The position numbers and the translations under genes were made by a program. Of a DNA stretch of 64,000 nucleotides, positions 32,120 to 43,756 are shown one piece after another. The DNA lies in contig JAVXUO010002023.1 in the NCBI GenBank assembly GCA_033065855.1, positions 231,001 to 295,000 on the forward strand, given 5' to 3'. The notes under the pieces were generated by a model. The model was not told the DNA's origin, ran no database searches, and saw only the letters and a list, made by a program, of their open reading frames with translations. How positions within the stretch are numbered: the stretch's first letter is position 1; each line of letters begins with the position of its first letter. This DNA is from Escallonia rubra. Taxonomy: Eukaryota; Streptophyta; Magnoliopsida; Escalloniales; Escalloniaceae.

Positions 32120-35100
32120 ATGGCTTCAGATAGTTTTGAAGCTATCCATCTGGAATTGCCGGATAATTTAGCCCGGTATGGTAGGTTGTTAAATCTGGAC
32201 GGCGATGTCGTCGATCGCTGTCAACTGTTATGGAAGAATACTTGGATGTATTGTAGATACGCGAAAACTCTCAGTGCAATTGATTTAGCATACCTTTTGG
32301 AACCTTCAGGATAACGTAGTGGTGGAAACCTTTGGGGACATCTTAGCTTTTCATTTTGCAGTTCAATCGGACATGGAAGCTATGTTGAAGGACGACCTTT
32401 GGAACATTCAGGGCACGCTCTTAGTTGTGCAGCGATGGTAGCCTTTTTTGGCCATTGAGCAGGTTAATTTTGTCTCAGTGGATCTCTGGTTGCAATTACA
32501 CTTTGTGCCGGTGGAGAATTGTTCAGTTATGACATGGCTGTTCTGTTTGGTAATGCTTTTGGTATATTGTTATCCATCCCCTGGTCCCTTCAGCAGCAAC
32601 AACGTCGGGACTTCATCCGAGTTCTCGTCCGAGTGAAACTTGATGACCCTCTAATCCCTGAAATTTTTGTGCGTTCTATGCAAAGTGACTCTTCTTGGAT
32701 TCAAGCATGGTTCGAGAAACTGTTTCGGGTTTGCTATAGGTGTGGAGTGCTTGGGCATTGCCTCGATAACTGTAGTCTTCTGTTGCAGGTAGTGAGGAAC
32801 AGATTAGAAATCGCTAGTCTCCGATACTCATCGGCGGACAGATTCCCATGCTAGCTCATCGTGAAGAACCATGTTTCACAGCAGCCTTAAGAGCCTTTGC
32901 AAACACAAGCTGGAATCGAACTACGCGGTTTATCATCATTAATGACGACGATGGGCCAGATTTAGTTTATGGTACTGATAAGGGGTCCAACATAGAGTCA
33001 GGTGAAGATTTGATTTCTGAGATGCATGAATTAACTGATAATTTGGATGTTTTCTCTGATGAATTTTTGGCCTCCTCCACTCGGTTTTTCTCGCCTGAAA
33101 GCACGGTTTCCCCCTTTTTCGGCTTTGGTGAACACTCGGAGAAGCCATTGGAGCTTGCCGGAATTGCAACGGTGACCGTTGCAGGGATGATGGATGACGT
33201 GGCGGCTGATCTTTTGTTGCATGGGATGGATGCTGAGTGTGTTGCCACGCAGGAGGCATGCGATGTGTCGACAGAGCCACATGTCCAGTCTTTGGGAATG
33301 GGCTGCCAGCATGAAGGGTCTGTTAACCGTAAAATATCGGAGGGTTGTTTGGATACAGGCGACAATTTGGACCCTAGCTAGCCCATATGGCTTGGACATG
33401 GCCCAATTTCACTCAGAGCAGGAATTGATTTTATCTAGTGTTGGCCCAAGTTTTAATGAATATGGCAGCCACTTGAGTGAATGGGAACAATGTTTTGATA
33501 TTGGGCTAATTACACATATGTCACTGAGGTTAGGGTGTAATTACAGTCAATGACACTAACTTTTAAAATGTAACATTCTGTGACCAAACACTTTTAAAAT
33601 GTATCAGCCGTATCCATCCGTCAGGGTTCCATCTAAAAAGTGTACTTTTCATCATTACGTATTTTAAAAATGACAATACTACCCTTGCACAGTATATCTG
33701 AATAATTTTTATAATTTTCAAATTAGGATATCAAGCCCTAAGTTTTTAAAACTAGGGTTTTGAAACCCTAATTTAAAAATTAGCCTTTAAAAACCTGAAA
33801 TTAAGAAGATTTCAAACCCTGATTTAAAAGTTAGGGTTTCAAAATCCAACCCTAATTTGAAAATTAGGGTTTTAAAAACTTAATTTTCAAATTAGGGTTG
33901 GGAAACTTAATTTGGTCTCAGATCTGAACCCCACGCCGCCGGCAACCCCAGTCCCCTCCTTCGACCCATGTCGCCGGTAACCCAAGCCCCCTCCATCATT
34001 TCGGTCCACATTGGCAACCCCATCCCTCATGATCGCCGCAATTTTTGTCAGGTTATAGATGCGACGAGATTTCAGTGCTTTCACGATCTTCAGTTTAAGA
34101 TGCGACCGGAGAGATTGATGTCCGATCGTAGAACTGCTAGTGCTCATCCAGCTGGGCTGATGGGGTGGAGGAGTCAGGCGGAGCTCGGGCTGACGGGGTA
34201 GAGGAGTTTCAGCCGGACGAGACAGATCATCCTTGAAATCATCCGTCCTCTTAGTTTGTTTTGGTTCCTGTCGAATTATGCACTTTAAAACCCTAATTTG
34301 AAGATAATGGTGAGGCAGTGATTTAAATAAGGTTCATTTTCTGTTTTAGATGAAGGTTGATTTTCTGTTTTAGTTGAAGTAATGGCATTGAAAAAAAAAT
34401 AAGGTTCCAATTTAGGGGCAATAATGTCTTTTCATATAAACCGTTAGGGTTTTTTAAATTCCGTTTGATCAACGGACATAAGTGTAATTTGTCCAAACTA
34501 TTGTCATTGCCTGTAATTATGCCCTAACCTCAGGGACATATGTGTAATTAGCCCTTTAATATTTCAGTAGCTCGATCGATGGGACAATTTCGTGATAATA
34601 GTCCTCACAGTTCTATTTGCTCGGATGCTAGCCCTCATAGCTCAGGAGACTTGAGGAAACGCTCTAGAACTCAGATAACAGAAGCTGTTGGTACTGAAAG
34701 TCCTTTGAAGAAGACTTGTTTTCTAAAATTTATCGCTAAGATCCAATTGCCAGATTTCAAGAAGCGACGAAAGCGTCAACGTAGTGATTTGCTAGAGAGT
34801 CTGGCCGAAATAGCAACTCCAAAATGCTCAAGATTGATAAAGCTCCCTACTCTTCTCGAACCCCAGCGCTTGAAAGCAAGGTTGCCTATACTACTGAGAC
34901 GCCAGTAACTCTAATTTCTCACACGAAGGCACGACATGCTCTCATTTGCTGGCAGGGACTTTCGCACTAAAGTGATTCCTTCTTCCTCCTCATCATTGGA
35001 TTCTAGTTCCTCCGAATCCTCTAGGACCCATGAACACCGAGCCGTCGCTGCCACCTTGCTAATTTCCGAGTCTTAGTCTAAAAAAGTTAAATTGGATAGC

Positions 35101-35490
35101 CCTATCCCACTAACCGTTATAGCAAAGCATACAAACTTAAGGACGGTCGATGATCCCGTGCACTGTGACTCAGCCTCAGGTTGTGTCTCTCTGGTGCTGC
35201 CTACTCCCCCTGCTTCTGTTCCTTGGTTTTCTTTGGGCAGGCCTATAGTGCAGCAAGTGGAAAATAGTTGTTCTTCCACATCCTCATCCTCATCTTCAAG
35301 CTCTCGCAAGCGCAGTCATGATGATCTTTCTGGCGTCAGTGTTGATCGGGTTGTCAAAAAATTACTCCTCTCTGATGTGGTTGCCACTAATCAACCCCCA
35401 GGTATGAGAAATTTTATGTTGTTATTGCAATATCACCTCATACTTTACTTGATGCTTAAACTGCAAATACCCTGCTTGAGTGATTTCGGC
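32120..35490 (+). pseudogene. LINE-2 ORF1: DUF4283 and zinc-knuckle protein, interrupted by a MITE
   Basis: The start at 32120 gives MASDSFEAIHLELPDN. DUF4283-like pieces follow to about 32,700, and near 32730 comes a CCHC knuckle, CYRCGVLGHCLDNC. A long acidic, Ser-rich tail follows (32848-33381, then another frame). The MITE at 33503-34554 interrupts the tail. Leaving out the MITE and one 9-bp duplication, the flanking frames connect without a stop (WEQCFDI to the left, RSMGQFRDN to the right), so the reading frame was open there when the insertion happened. After it come DLRKRSRTQ and, from 35092, a Ser-rich segment with SSSSSSSSSRKRSHDD. Other stops exist (for example at 32312 and 33381). 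Confidence 0.75.
33503..34554. mobile_element. MULE-type MITE inserted in LINE-2 ORF1
   Basis: The left end reads GGGCTAATTACACATATGTC. The right end, reversed, reads the same 20 bases, and similarity continues inward for about 50 bases (GAGGTTAGGG, TAATTACAG). The flanks are TTTGATATT (33494-33502) and TTTAATATT (34555-34563), a 9-bp duplication with one mismatch, as expected for Mutator-like elements. The left part has repeated CCCTAATTT/AAATTAGGG motifs able to fold back. The middle (about 33,905-34,240) is more GC-rich with CGCCGGCAACC wording and may be a captured gene fragment. No transposase is present. Confidence 0.85.
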
Positions 35491-35639
35491 TAACATCTTG
35501 TCTGGGTTGTGCATCTGCCTTTGGTTTTGGGATCCATACGGGGTATGGATCTCCATTTGCAATCTTTTTCCTTCGCGAGATTACTAGCTGGTTTGAAAAT
35601 GGCTTTGGTGGTTAGGCAGAACCAACCACGGGGGGTTCC

Positions 35640-38600
35640 ATGTTTATCCTCATCTGGAATTGTGGTGGCATTGGTCAAGCTACCACAATTAGTACAGCTT
35701 ATGGTTTAATCCAGACTCATAATCCGGATATCGTTTTTCTTATGGAAATGAAGTCCTTGTATAATAAAGTTGCTCCGTACTTTCATAAATTTGGTTTTAC
35801 TTTGTTTGTGGGGGGTTGATGCTGTGGGATTAAGTGGTGGATTATGGTTAGGATGAAGGTCTCTCGTTTATTTGATAGTCAGGATTGTTCATTCTAACTA
35901 CATTTTAGCTTATCTTTTAGGTTCCTCTGGCGAACACGAGCTCTACATGTTTATCTACGACCACCCTTTGGTCTCTCTAAGAGAGCGCACTTGGAGTAAT
36001 CTCGCTTCCCTGTTGATACCCTTTTCTTGTCCTATTTGTTTGTGTGATGATTTAAATCAGGTCCTAGATCCAGGATATAAATTTGGTCCTCGTTCTTCTA
36101 TCGTACCGGGAGCGAATGCCTTCAAGAATTTTTTAGCTTCTTTCGGTCTGACAGACATAGGTTGGGAGGGTTCTGTGTTTACTTGGGTTCAAGGTTCCCT
36201 GCCTCGTGGTTTCATTTATGAAAAATTGGACAGGGTCATGGCTTCGACTGACTGGATTGTGCTTCACAATCATGCACTGGTTAGGAATCTAGGTATTCAA
36301 CGCTCTGATCACGCTCCTGTTTTGTGTGATTCCTGCCCAACTCATAATTCTCACCCTTCACTTAGCCATTTTGAAGCTATGTGGTTCTCATCTTCGTAAT
36401 GTCTTCTGGTAATTCGCAGTGTTTGGTTGTCCCCTATGATAGGCTCCCCCCCCCCTTTTTCAATTAATGCGTAGACTCCACATTTTGCTGGTGTTTTTAT
36501 GTAGTTGGAGCTACAATAGCTTTCGCAACATAGGACATCAAATTAAAGACCTAAGGAAGGTTTTGTCTTCATCTCAGTTGAGTGTTAACTCCTCTGAAGC
36601 CTCTTAGTTAGAGGACTATCGCCTTTGATGCAAACTGGACTTCCTTGTAAAATGTGAGGAAGTATTTTGGAGTCAACGCTAAAAAATTTCTTGGCTAACC
36701 TCGGGCGATTGAAATACGAAACTCTTTCATGCTGCGACCATCATCCAACGACGCACTAATCACATCTCTTCTATTAAGGGTAATCGGGGTGAAGTTATCA
36801 CTGCTGGGCAGACATTAGATCTCATGTTGGTTCTTACTTTAAGCATTTGTTGTCACCCTCGGGTCTGCTGGTTTCTACTGCTTCAGAGCCGTATGCTTAT
36901 TTGGCCTCTCTTTGCCTCGCTACTCTGTCACCTGAGCAAATTCTTCACCTCACTCAATCCTTCTCGCCTGCTAAAATTAAGAGTGTCACTTTCCAATTAG
37001 CATATTTAAAAGCTCCTAGGCCGGATGGTTACCCTGCTTTGGTATTTAAGCGCTGCAGGGGGATTATGGGACTCAGGTGGTGCTCACCTTCTTTAACTCT
37101 GGTGGGATGTTACGGGAGGTGAACCGCACTTTTATTTCCCTTGTTCCAAAAGTTAAGGTTCTTGAGTTAGCGGAGGATTTTCGCCCTATAAGTTTATGTA
37201 ACGTGGTTTACAAAATTATTTCCTAAACTCTAGTGAATCGTTTGACCCCGATCATGATGACTTTTGTCTCTCAGTTTCAAAATGCCTTCATTCAAGGTCG
37301 ATGCCTTTATGATAATGTTATGCTTGCCCAAGAAATTACTGATTGAGTTAGACATCGAACTGAAGGGAAGGTCGTTCTTGTGGCTTTTAAATTAGATATG
37401 AACAAGGCTTTTGACCGTTTAAAATGGGATTTCATTAACGCGGTCATCATTGCTTTAAGCTTTCCTTCTGCCTGGGTCAAACTTATCAACCAATACATTT
37501 CAAATGTCTCGTATTCGATTCTCATCAATGGTTCACCTTCACCGCCTTTTATTCCAACCTGTGGAATTCGACAAGGTGATCCACTGTCGCCGTTTCTCTT
37601 TGTCATTTGTGTGGAAATTCTTTCAGTCGGCTTACGCCAAGCCAAGGCTTTAGGGAAATTTCAAGGAATTAAAGTTGGGCGTTATTCGCCTTCAGTTTCT
37701 CGCCTCATGTATGTTGATGATATCTACCTTTTCTTAAGGACCAGGAAGAATGTTTAGTCTGATATTGTGGAAATTAAGAAAGTGCTTCTAGAGTACTGCC
37801 GATTTTCAAGTCAATGTTTCAACAGGGCCAAGTCTAGTCCAGTGATTATCCCCAATGCTTCCGAAGAAATCCGTCGTTTGATCGAAGTTGGTTTTGACTT
37901 CTCAGCCAAATTTGGGTTTGGGAAATATTTGGGTATTCAGTTGGATATAGTATCAAATCGGAAAGTAATTTTTAATGCCTTGGTTCAAAGAGTTCAAGAT
38001 CGGTGTGTTCATTGGTTAGGCCTTCTATTAAACAAAGCAGGACATGCTACCTAAATATGGTCAGTCTTTTCTTCCCTTCTTGTGAATTATCTGTCGGTTT
38101 ATAAATTTCCCATTTCTGTTTGTCACAAGTTAGACCAAATTTTGGCCCGATTTGGTGGTTGGGGGAAACTACCCATAAATCTATTCATTGGATGGCTTGG
38201 CCTTCTTTGTGTCTACCTAAGAGGCTCAGGTGGTTAGGTTTACGTGACTTTGCTCGTTTTAATCAAGCCTTGCTTTCTAAACAGGCTTGGAAAATTTGGT
38301 CTAATCCTAACAGCCTGTTATCTCAAGTCCTTCGAGGTCGATATTTTGTTCGACGTAACTTCTTTCAAGATCATCCATCCCAAGCTTCCTCTTGGACCTG
38401 GTGCAGTATTTTGGTTGGACAGCGTATCATAAAACAAGGCCTTCAGTGGCATATTATGGACGGGTGATTGATTTCGGTTTGGATGGACTGTTGGCTACCT
38501 TGTGTGTTACTAGTGTCATTGCGTGCTTACCGTACTGATCAAAATGCTTACTGGATGATTTCAGATCTATTTATTTTCGATACTGTTCTTTGGGATGTTG

Positions 38601-39868
38601 GGGTGCTCATGAAGACGTTTCCAGCTGATATTGTTACCAAGATTATACAACTTAAGCTTCTGCCAGCTGGCTCGCCAGATCAGTCCTTTTGGTCCTTCGT
38701 AAAAAATGATCGTTTCTCAGTCACCTCTGTTTATGAGTTGTCGTCTTCCCGATTGTACACTGCTTTTCCCCATATCTCTTTCATGACCCCTGTTATGTGG
38801 TTGAGATTATGAAAGCTCCCAATCCCTGAGAAAATCAAAATTTTCCTCTGGCAGTTTCTCCATGGTCACCTTCCCCTTGGTTCTGAACTTGTCAAACGCC
38901 ATTTCCCTACAACGGATTGCTATCCGCTCTGTTCTCTCGCTCCAGAAACTCATGAACACCTTTTTCTAGAGTGTCCTAGTATTAAACCAATCTGGCGGTC
39001 TTTTTTTGGTGAACGTCCTCTATTTTCTTTTCCTCTCGCTTCTGCTAGTCATTGGTTCTTTCACTGGCTATCCAAACCTGTTACTAGTTGTTGTTCTTCT
39101 TTCATCGATCTAGTGCTCATAGCCATTATTCTCTTGTCACTTTGGCTTGGTAGAAGCGCTTTAATTTTCAAAGGAATTAAATTCTTTTCATGTCAGATCA
39201 TTCACCAGAATCGTTTGTTGTTTTCCCAGATTAAGCATACTAGGCCTTTTCTTAATTATTTCCGTTGCACATTGAGTCATGATCACTCTTTTGGAGTGGA
39301 TAATCTTAATTGCTTTCCTCATATCTTTCCCCCTCTTCATATGTTACATCATTCTAGTAGTTGTGATTGTCCGATCCCTTCTCTTCTGGTTTTTTGTGCT
39401 ATATCAGCGGCTGGTGCTCCTGTTACTTTAAAATTTGGGATTGGTTTGGTTTTGTTTAATCATCTCTAAGTGCCAGTGGGGATACTTACCACTGTCCTTG
39501 ATATGTCTGATGTGCTTATTGTATTTGAAAAGGCTCTGTGTATTGCCTTGGACTGGTTTAGTCGAATTCAATGTGTACATATTATTGTTTTGATTCCTCA
39601 GTCCAATGTCATGCAGGAGATAGCCTCTAAGGAGCGGGGAACATGGATTACAGACTTTTTGTGTATAATATCTTCAACCTGTAGGAAATTGCATTCGTCG
39701 CATATCGCCCATGAAAAAATAAGAGTTTTATCTCTGTCCTCAGCTTTGGCATCTTTTGTTCAGAGTTTCAGTTCGGTTCATCAACGGGAATGGTTTGCTG
39801 GTGTACAGTCTGTGGTGCCACTACCTGGAATTGATTTTGGTCAAGCCATGTCTCCAGTGGTGTTCTGA
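35640..39868 (+). pseudogene. LINE-2 ORF2: endonuclease, reverse transcriptase, zf-RVT, RNase H-like, broken
   Basis: The start at 35640 gives MFILIWNCGGIG, the plant L1 endonuclease N-terminus. The endonuclease continues in 35872-36399, with VFTWVQGS, LDRVM and SDHAPVL. Reverse transcriptase follows: KAPRPDGYP (about 37010), DFRPISLCNVVYKII (about 37180), the LDMNKAFDRLKWDF block (about 37395), RQGDPLSPFLFVI (about 37570), and YVDDIY where YADD or FADD is usual (about 37710). Next come the WCSILVGQRIIKQGLQW block (about 38398) and a zf-RVT domain (about 38820-39000: FLWQFLHGHLPLGSEL, then CPLCSLAPETHEHLFLECP). A decayed RNase H-like segment follows to about 39,868. Several stops split it. 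Confidence 0.85.
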
Positions 39869-39998
39869 TTTCTTGTAGTATAGTTACTTCTACTTAATGG
39901 ATGAAGTTGTCATCCAACGTTCATTGTTGATTTTTTTAGTTATGTTCTACGATATAAGTTCTGATATTCTTTTGAAACTTGTTTATATTCGTAACTTC

Positions 39999-40020
39999 AA
40001 AAAAAAAAAATAAAAAAAAA
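39999..40020 (+). other. Poly(A) tail of LINE-2
   Basis: A tract of A interrupted by one T directly follows the LINE-2 3' sequence, marking its 3' end. Confidence 0.75.
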
Positions 40021-40097
40021 TTACGGGGTGGGGGGTTGCTACCAAAATCTTTCTAGGGGTCCGCCTCATTATTTCCTATTCTAACCATAAGCACAAT

Positions 40098-40133
40098 ACT
40101 GGAGTAATAATAATATATATATATATATATATT
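40098..40133 (+). promoter_or_regulatory. (TA)n-rich tract upstream of the HSL1-like gene; possible TATA region
   Basis: AATAATAATATATATATAT about 285-310 bases upstream of the ATG. It could serve as the core promoter with a long CT-rich leader (40,300-40,410), or be a plain microsatellite. No other TATA-like box stands out closer to the start. Confidence 0.4.
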
Positions 40134-40414
40134 CTAAAAGCCATCTGATTCAACAGTGTCCCTCGGAACTCGAATCATCATGTAACAAAACAAGTCCACT
40201 TCGTGCTTTACGACCAAAACAATCCTCCAGACACATCTATCAGTCTTCTTAACTTTAACCCCTTCTTACTCACTTCTAAACTGTAACTAACTAAACTCCA
40301 AACAAGCATCCTCCTCCTCCTGTCCTACCTAGTCCACTTTCCCCTCCTCCGCTGCTAAAAAACAAACCCACCCAACCACCTCCGCCCCCCACACTCTCAC
40401 CGCCCATCTGCACC

Positions 40415-43400
40415 ATGCTCCCTTTACTCCTCTTCTTCCTCTTCCTCTACCTCCACCTACCCATTCCCCCCACCTCCTCCCTCAACCAGGAAGGCCTCTA
40501 CCTCCAGCAAGTCAAGCTCTCCCTCTCTGACCCCTCCGCCTCCCTCTCCGACTGGAACCCCCGCCACGACACCCCCTGCAACTGGACTGGCATCACCTGC
40601 GATCCGCTGACCCACTCCGTCCGCCCCGTCATCCTCCCCTCCGCCTCCCTCTCCGGCCCCTTTCCGGCCTTCTTCTGCCGCCTCCCTTCCCTCTCCGCCC
40701 TCTCCCTCCCCAACAACTCCATCAACTCCTCCCTTCCGCCCTCCGTCTCCGCGTGTCGCAGCCTCACCCTCCTCGACCTCTCTGAAAATCTCCTGGCGGG
40801 CCCCATCCCCCGCACCCTTTCCGACATGCCCAACCTCAAGCTCCTCAACCTCGACGGCAACAGCCTCACCGGAGAAATCCCAGAGAGCTTTGGTTCTTTC
40901 AGGAGCCTTGAAACTCTGGGTCTCGCCGGTAACCTCCTAACCGGCACCGTCCCCGGTTTTCTCTCGAATGTGACCAGTCTGAAATCGCTCCAGCTCGCTT
41001 ACAACCCGTTTCGACCCGGTCGTCTCGCTCCGGAACTGGGCAACCTTTCTAATTTGGAGACTCTCTGGGTGAGTCAGTGCAACCTCTGGGGTCAGATTCC
41101 GGAGACCTTTTCCCGACTGAGTCGACTCGCTAACCTGGACGTGTCGAACAACAGGCTCAACGGGTCGATACCGACTCTGATCTTTCGGCTGACGAGTCTC
41201 GTCCAGATCGAGCTGTTCAACAACTCGTTCACCGGGGAGATACCGAAGGGGTGGTCCAACTTGACGGCATTGAGGAATTTCGACGCGTCAATGAACAGGT
41301 TGGTGGGAGCGATTCCGGACGAGTTGTGCGAGTTGCCACTCGCCTCGCTTTTCCTTTACGAGAACGAACTGGAGGGTGTTTTACCCGATAACATAGCTCG
41401 GTCACCCAACTTGTTCGAAATGAAATTATTCACCAATCGGCTTACTGGGTCACTACCGACTGATCTCGGGAAGAACTCGCCCTTACAGATCCTGGACGTG
41501 TCCGAAAATCAGTTTTCTGGCGAAATTCCACCGGATTTGTGCGAAAAGGGGGCGCTGGTTGAACTTCTGTTGATATACAACACGTTTTCGGGTGAGATTC
41601 CGGTCAGCCTTGGTCAATGCTGGAGCCTGAGCCGGGTTCGGATGCGGAGTAACCGGCTTTCGGGCAAAGTTCCGGCCGGTTTTTGGGGCTTGCCACATGT
41701 CTCTCTACTTGATCTTCGTGAGAATTTGTTTTCTGGAAATATATCACACATGATCTCAGGTGCATTTAACCTTTCCACGCTTTCGATATCCCAGAACCGA
41801 TTTTCTGGGGCCATACCAAATGAAATTGGCTCATTGCGCAACTTAATTGAGTTTTCGGCTAGTGGCAATAAGCTTAGTGGGCCTTTCCCTGACACATTGG
41901 TGCATCTGGGTTTGTTACAAAAGCTTGATCTGAGTAAAAATGAGCTTTCCGGCAGAATCCCGACCGGGATTAAATCTCTGGTGCAGCTCAATGAGCTTAA
42001 TTTGGCAGACAATAGGCTATCTGGTGAAATTCCGGATGAAATTGGCAGTTTGTCGGTGCTTAATTACCTTGATCTTTCTGAAAATTTCTTTTCTGGGAAA
42101 ATCCCACTTACATTGCAGAATTTGAAGCTGAATACGCTGAATTTGTCAAGTAATGATCTTACAGGAGGCATTCCTCCGAATTATGCTAAAGAAGTTTATA
42201 GAGATAGCTTTGTTGGCAATCCGGGCTTGTGTGATGATCTTGTTGGTCTTTGTGCTAAAAAAAGTGGAGATAAGAGTCATTTTTGGATACTTGTATCCAT
42301 GTTTATGCTTGCTGGCATTGTTTTTGTTATCGGGGTTGTTTGGTTTGTGTTGAAGTGTAGAAACTTGAAAAAAGCAAAGAAAGCAGCGATCATGTCTAAG
42401 TGGAGATCATTTCATAAGTTGGGTTTTAGTGAATTCGAAATACTTGATTCTCTCAGCGAAGATAATATTATCGGTAGTGGAGCTTCTGGGAAAGTCTATA
42501 AAGCTGTTCTTAGTAATGGTGAGGTTGTCGCTGTGAAGAAGTTGTTTGCAAGATCAAATACTGATGGGGCGAATTCTGCTAGTATAAGTTGGGATAAAAA
42601 TGGGTTTGAAATTGAAGTCGAGACATTGGGAAAGATAAGGCACAAGAATATAGTGAGATTGTGGTGTTGCTGCAACACTGATACTTCTAAGCTCTTGGTA
42701 TACGAATATATGCCAAATGGGAGCCTCGGTGATTTACTGCATAGTAGTAAAGGCGGATTGTTGGAATGGCCAACAAGGTTTAGGATAGCTATGGATGCAG
42801 CCGAAGGGCTCTCTTATTTGCATCATGATTGTGTTCCTCCGATCGTTCATAGGGATGTCAAATCGAACAACATATTGCTGGATGGAGAGTTCGGAGCAAA
42901 AATTGCTGACTTTGGTGTCGCTAAAATTGGTGATGCAGTCAACCAGGAGGCGGACTCCATGTCCGTAATTGCTGGATCTTGTGGTTACATTGCACCGGGT
43001 AAGGCACCAGACAGTTCATTTTCGCCTATATTTGCATGTTGAAAACTGTTTAGTAACTATTAGGAAGTTAGTTCTAGAGTTACATGGTTCGTCAAATACA
43101 CAATCATTTTCTTGATCAAAGACATGATCAAGCTCAGATCAGTTTTCATCACGGGAGTTGTTAAGAAGCACAATAGAGTAATTTGTTCTTGTAAGTCAAT
43201 GTTTGCTTCTAATGCAGCATAATAGGATATATAGAAGGGTTGTTTGCACAAAAAAAAAGAAGGGTTGTTTGCACAAAATTTAGTTCACAAATAAATACTA
43301 TTTTTTTTCTTTTTCTGAACTATGTTTAGGTTGCTGAATTTTTTCCTCAAACGGATTGCAGAATACGCATATACACTTCGAGTGAATGAGAAGAGTGACA

Positions 43401-43756
43401 CTTACAGCTTTGGGGTTGTCATTCTAGAGCTGGTGACTGGGAGACGGCCCATCGATCAAGATTTTGGGGAGAAAGACTTGGCAGCATGGGTCAGCACCAC
43501 TTTGGAAAGCAAAGGACGGGACCAGGTGCTCGATCCCCACCTTGATTCCACTTACCAGGAACAAATTTTTAGGGTCCTTGATATTGGCCTACTTTGTATT
43601 AGCCCCCTGCCAATCAACCGTCCTTCGATGCGAAGGGTGGTGAAATTGCTACAAGAGGCAAGGGCTGATAATGAGCCCAAGACTGCAACAAACAAGGATG
43701 GCAAGCTCTCCCCTTACTACTATGAAGATGGTTCTGATCAAGGAAGCGTAGTATGA
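40415..43756 (+). CDS. HSL1: HAESA-like (HSL1-type) LRR receptor kinase, two exons, appears intact
   Basis: The coding sequence is join(40415..42998, 43362..43756), 992 residues, close to Arabidopsis HSL1 (about 996). Order: signal peptide (1-22), LRR N-cap (LNQEGLYLQQVKLSLSDP, CNWTGITCD), about 20 leucine-rich repeats (70-590), transmembrane helix (about 622-645), conserved WRSFHKLGFSE juxtamembrane, and kinase with glycine loop GSGASGKVYKAV (about 686), VAVKK, HRDVKSNN (about 811), DFGVAK (about 831), and APE spanning the splice site. The C-terminus ends GSDQGSV-like, as in HSL1. HAESA/HSL proteins are plasma-membrane receptors for IDA peptides in abscission, and HSL1 also for CLE9/10 in stomatal lineage. 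Reading on past the donor would give an 875-residue product ending at 43042, lacking the kinase C-lobe. Confidence 0.93.
42999..43361 (+). other. Intron of the HSL1-like gene (363 bp, phase 1)
   Basis: Donor GCACCGG|GTAAGG and acceptor GGATTGCAG|AATACG join the GYIAP and EYAYTLRVNEKSD kinase segments in frame. The position, just at the APE motif, is the one I know from HAESA-family genes. The intron is AT-rich with a short duplicated GAAGGGTTGTTTGCAC stretch (around 43234-43275). Confidence 0.9.

Larger units (their letters stand above)
31877..40020 (+). mobile_element. LINE-2: near full-length L1-clade LINE with poly(A) tail
   Basis: About 240 bases of leader precede ORF1 (start 32120). ORF2 starts near 35640 and runs to about 39,868, and an A-rich tail lies at about 39,999-40,020. 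The element is about 8.1 kb, of which 1,052 bp plus a 9-bp duplication belong to a later MULE-type insertion at 33503-34554. All expected domains are present: DUF4283, zinc knuckle, endonuclease, RT, zf-RVT and traces of RNase H. Many stops and frame changes make it inactive. The 5' boundary is estimated from the leader and no clear target duplication was found. The tail lies only about 395 bp from the HSL1-like start codon. Confidence 0.82.

Noticed and set aside
32939-33399. Several minus-strand frames of 110-130 residues
   Set aside because: Shadows of the LINE-2 ORF1 tail, which is coding on the plus strand.
33887-34147. Protein-coding frames inside the MULE-type MITE
   Set aside because: Short, on both strands, no known domain, and confined to the inserted element; kept only as a possible captured fragment.
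40498-40947. 149-residue minus-strand frame, Arg and Glu rich
   Set aside because: It is the complement of the GC-rich first exon of the HSL1-like gene; the plus strand is clearly the coding one.
40415-43042. HSL1-like gene read as one 875-residue truncated protein
   Set aside because: A GT-AG intron (42999-43361) joins the kinase halves in frame and restores the normal length and C-terminus.
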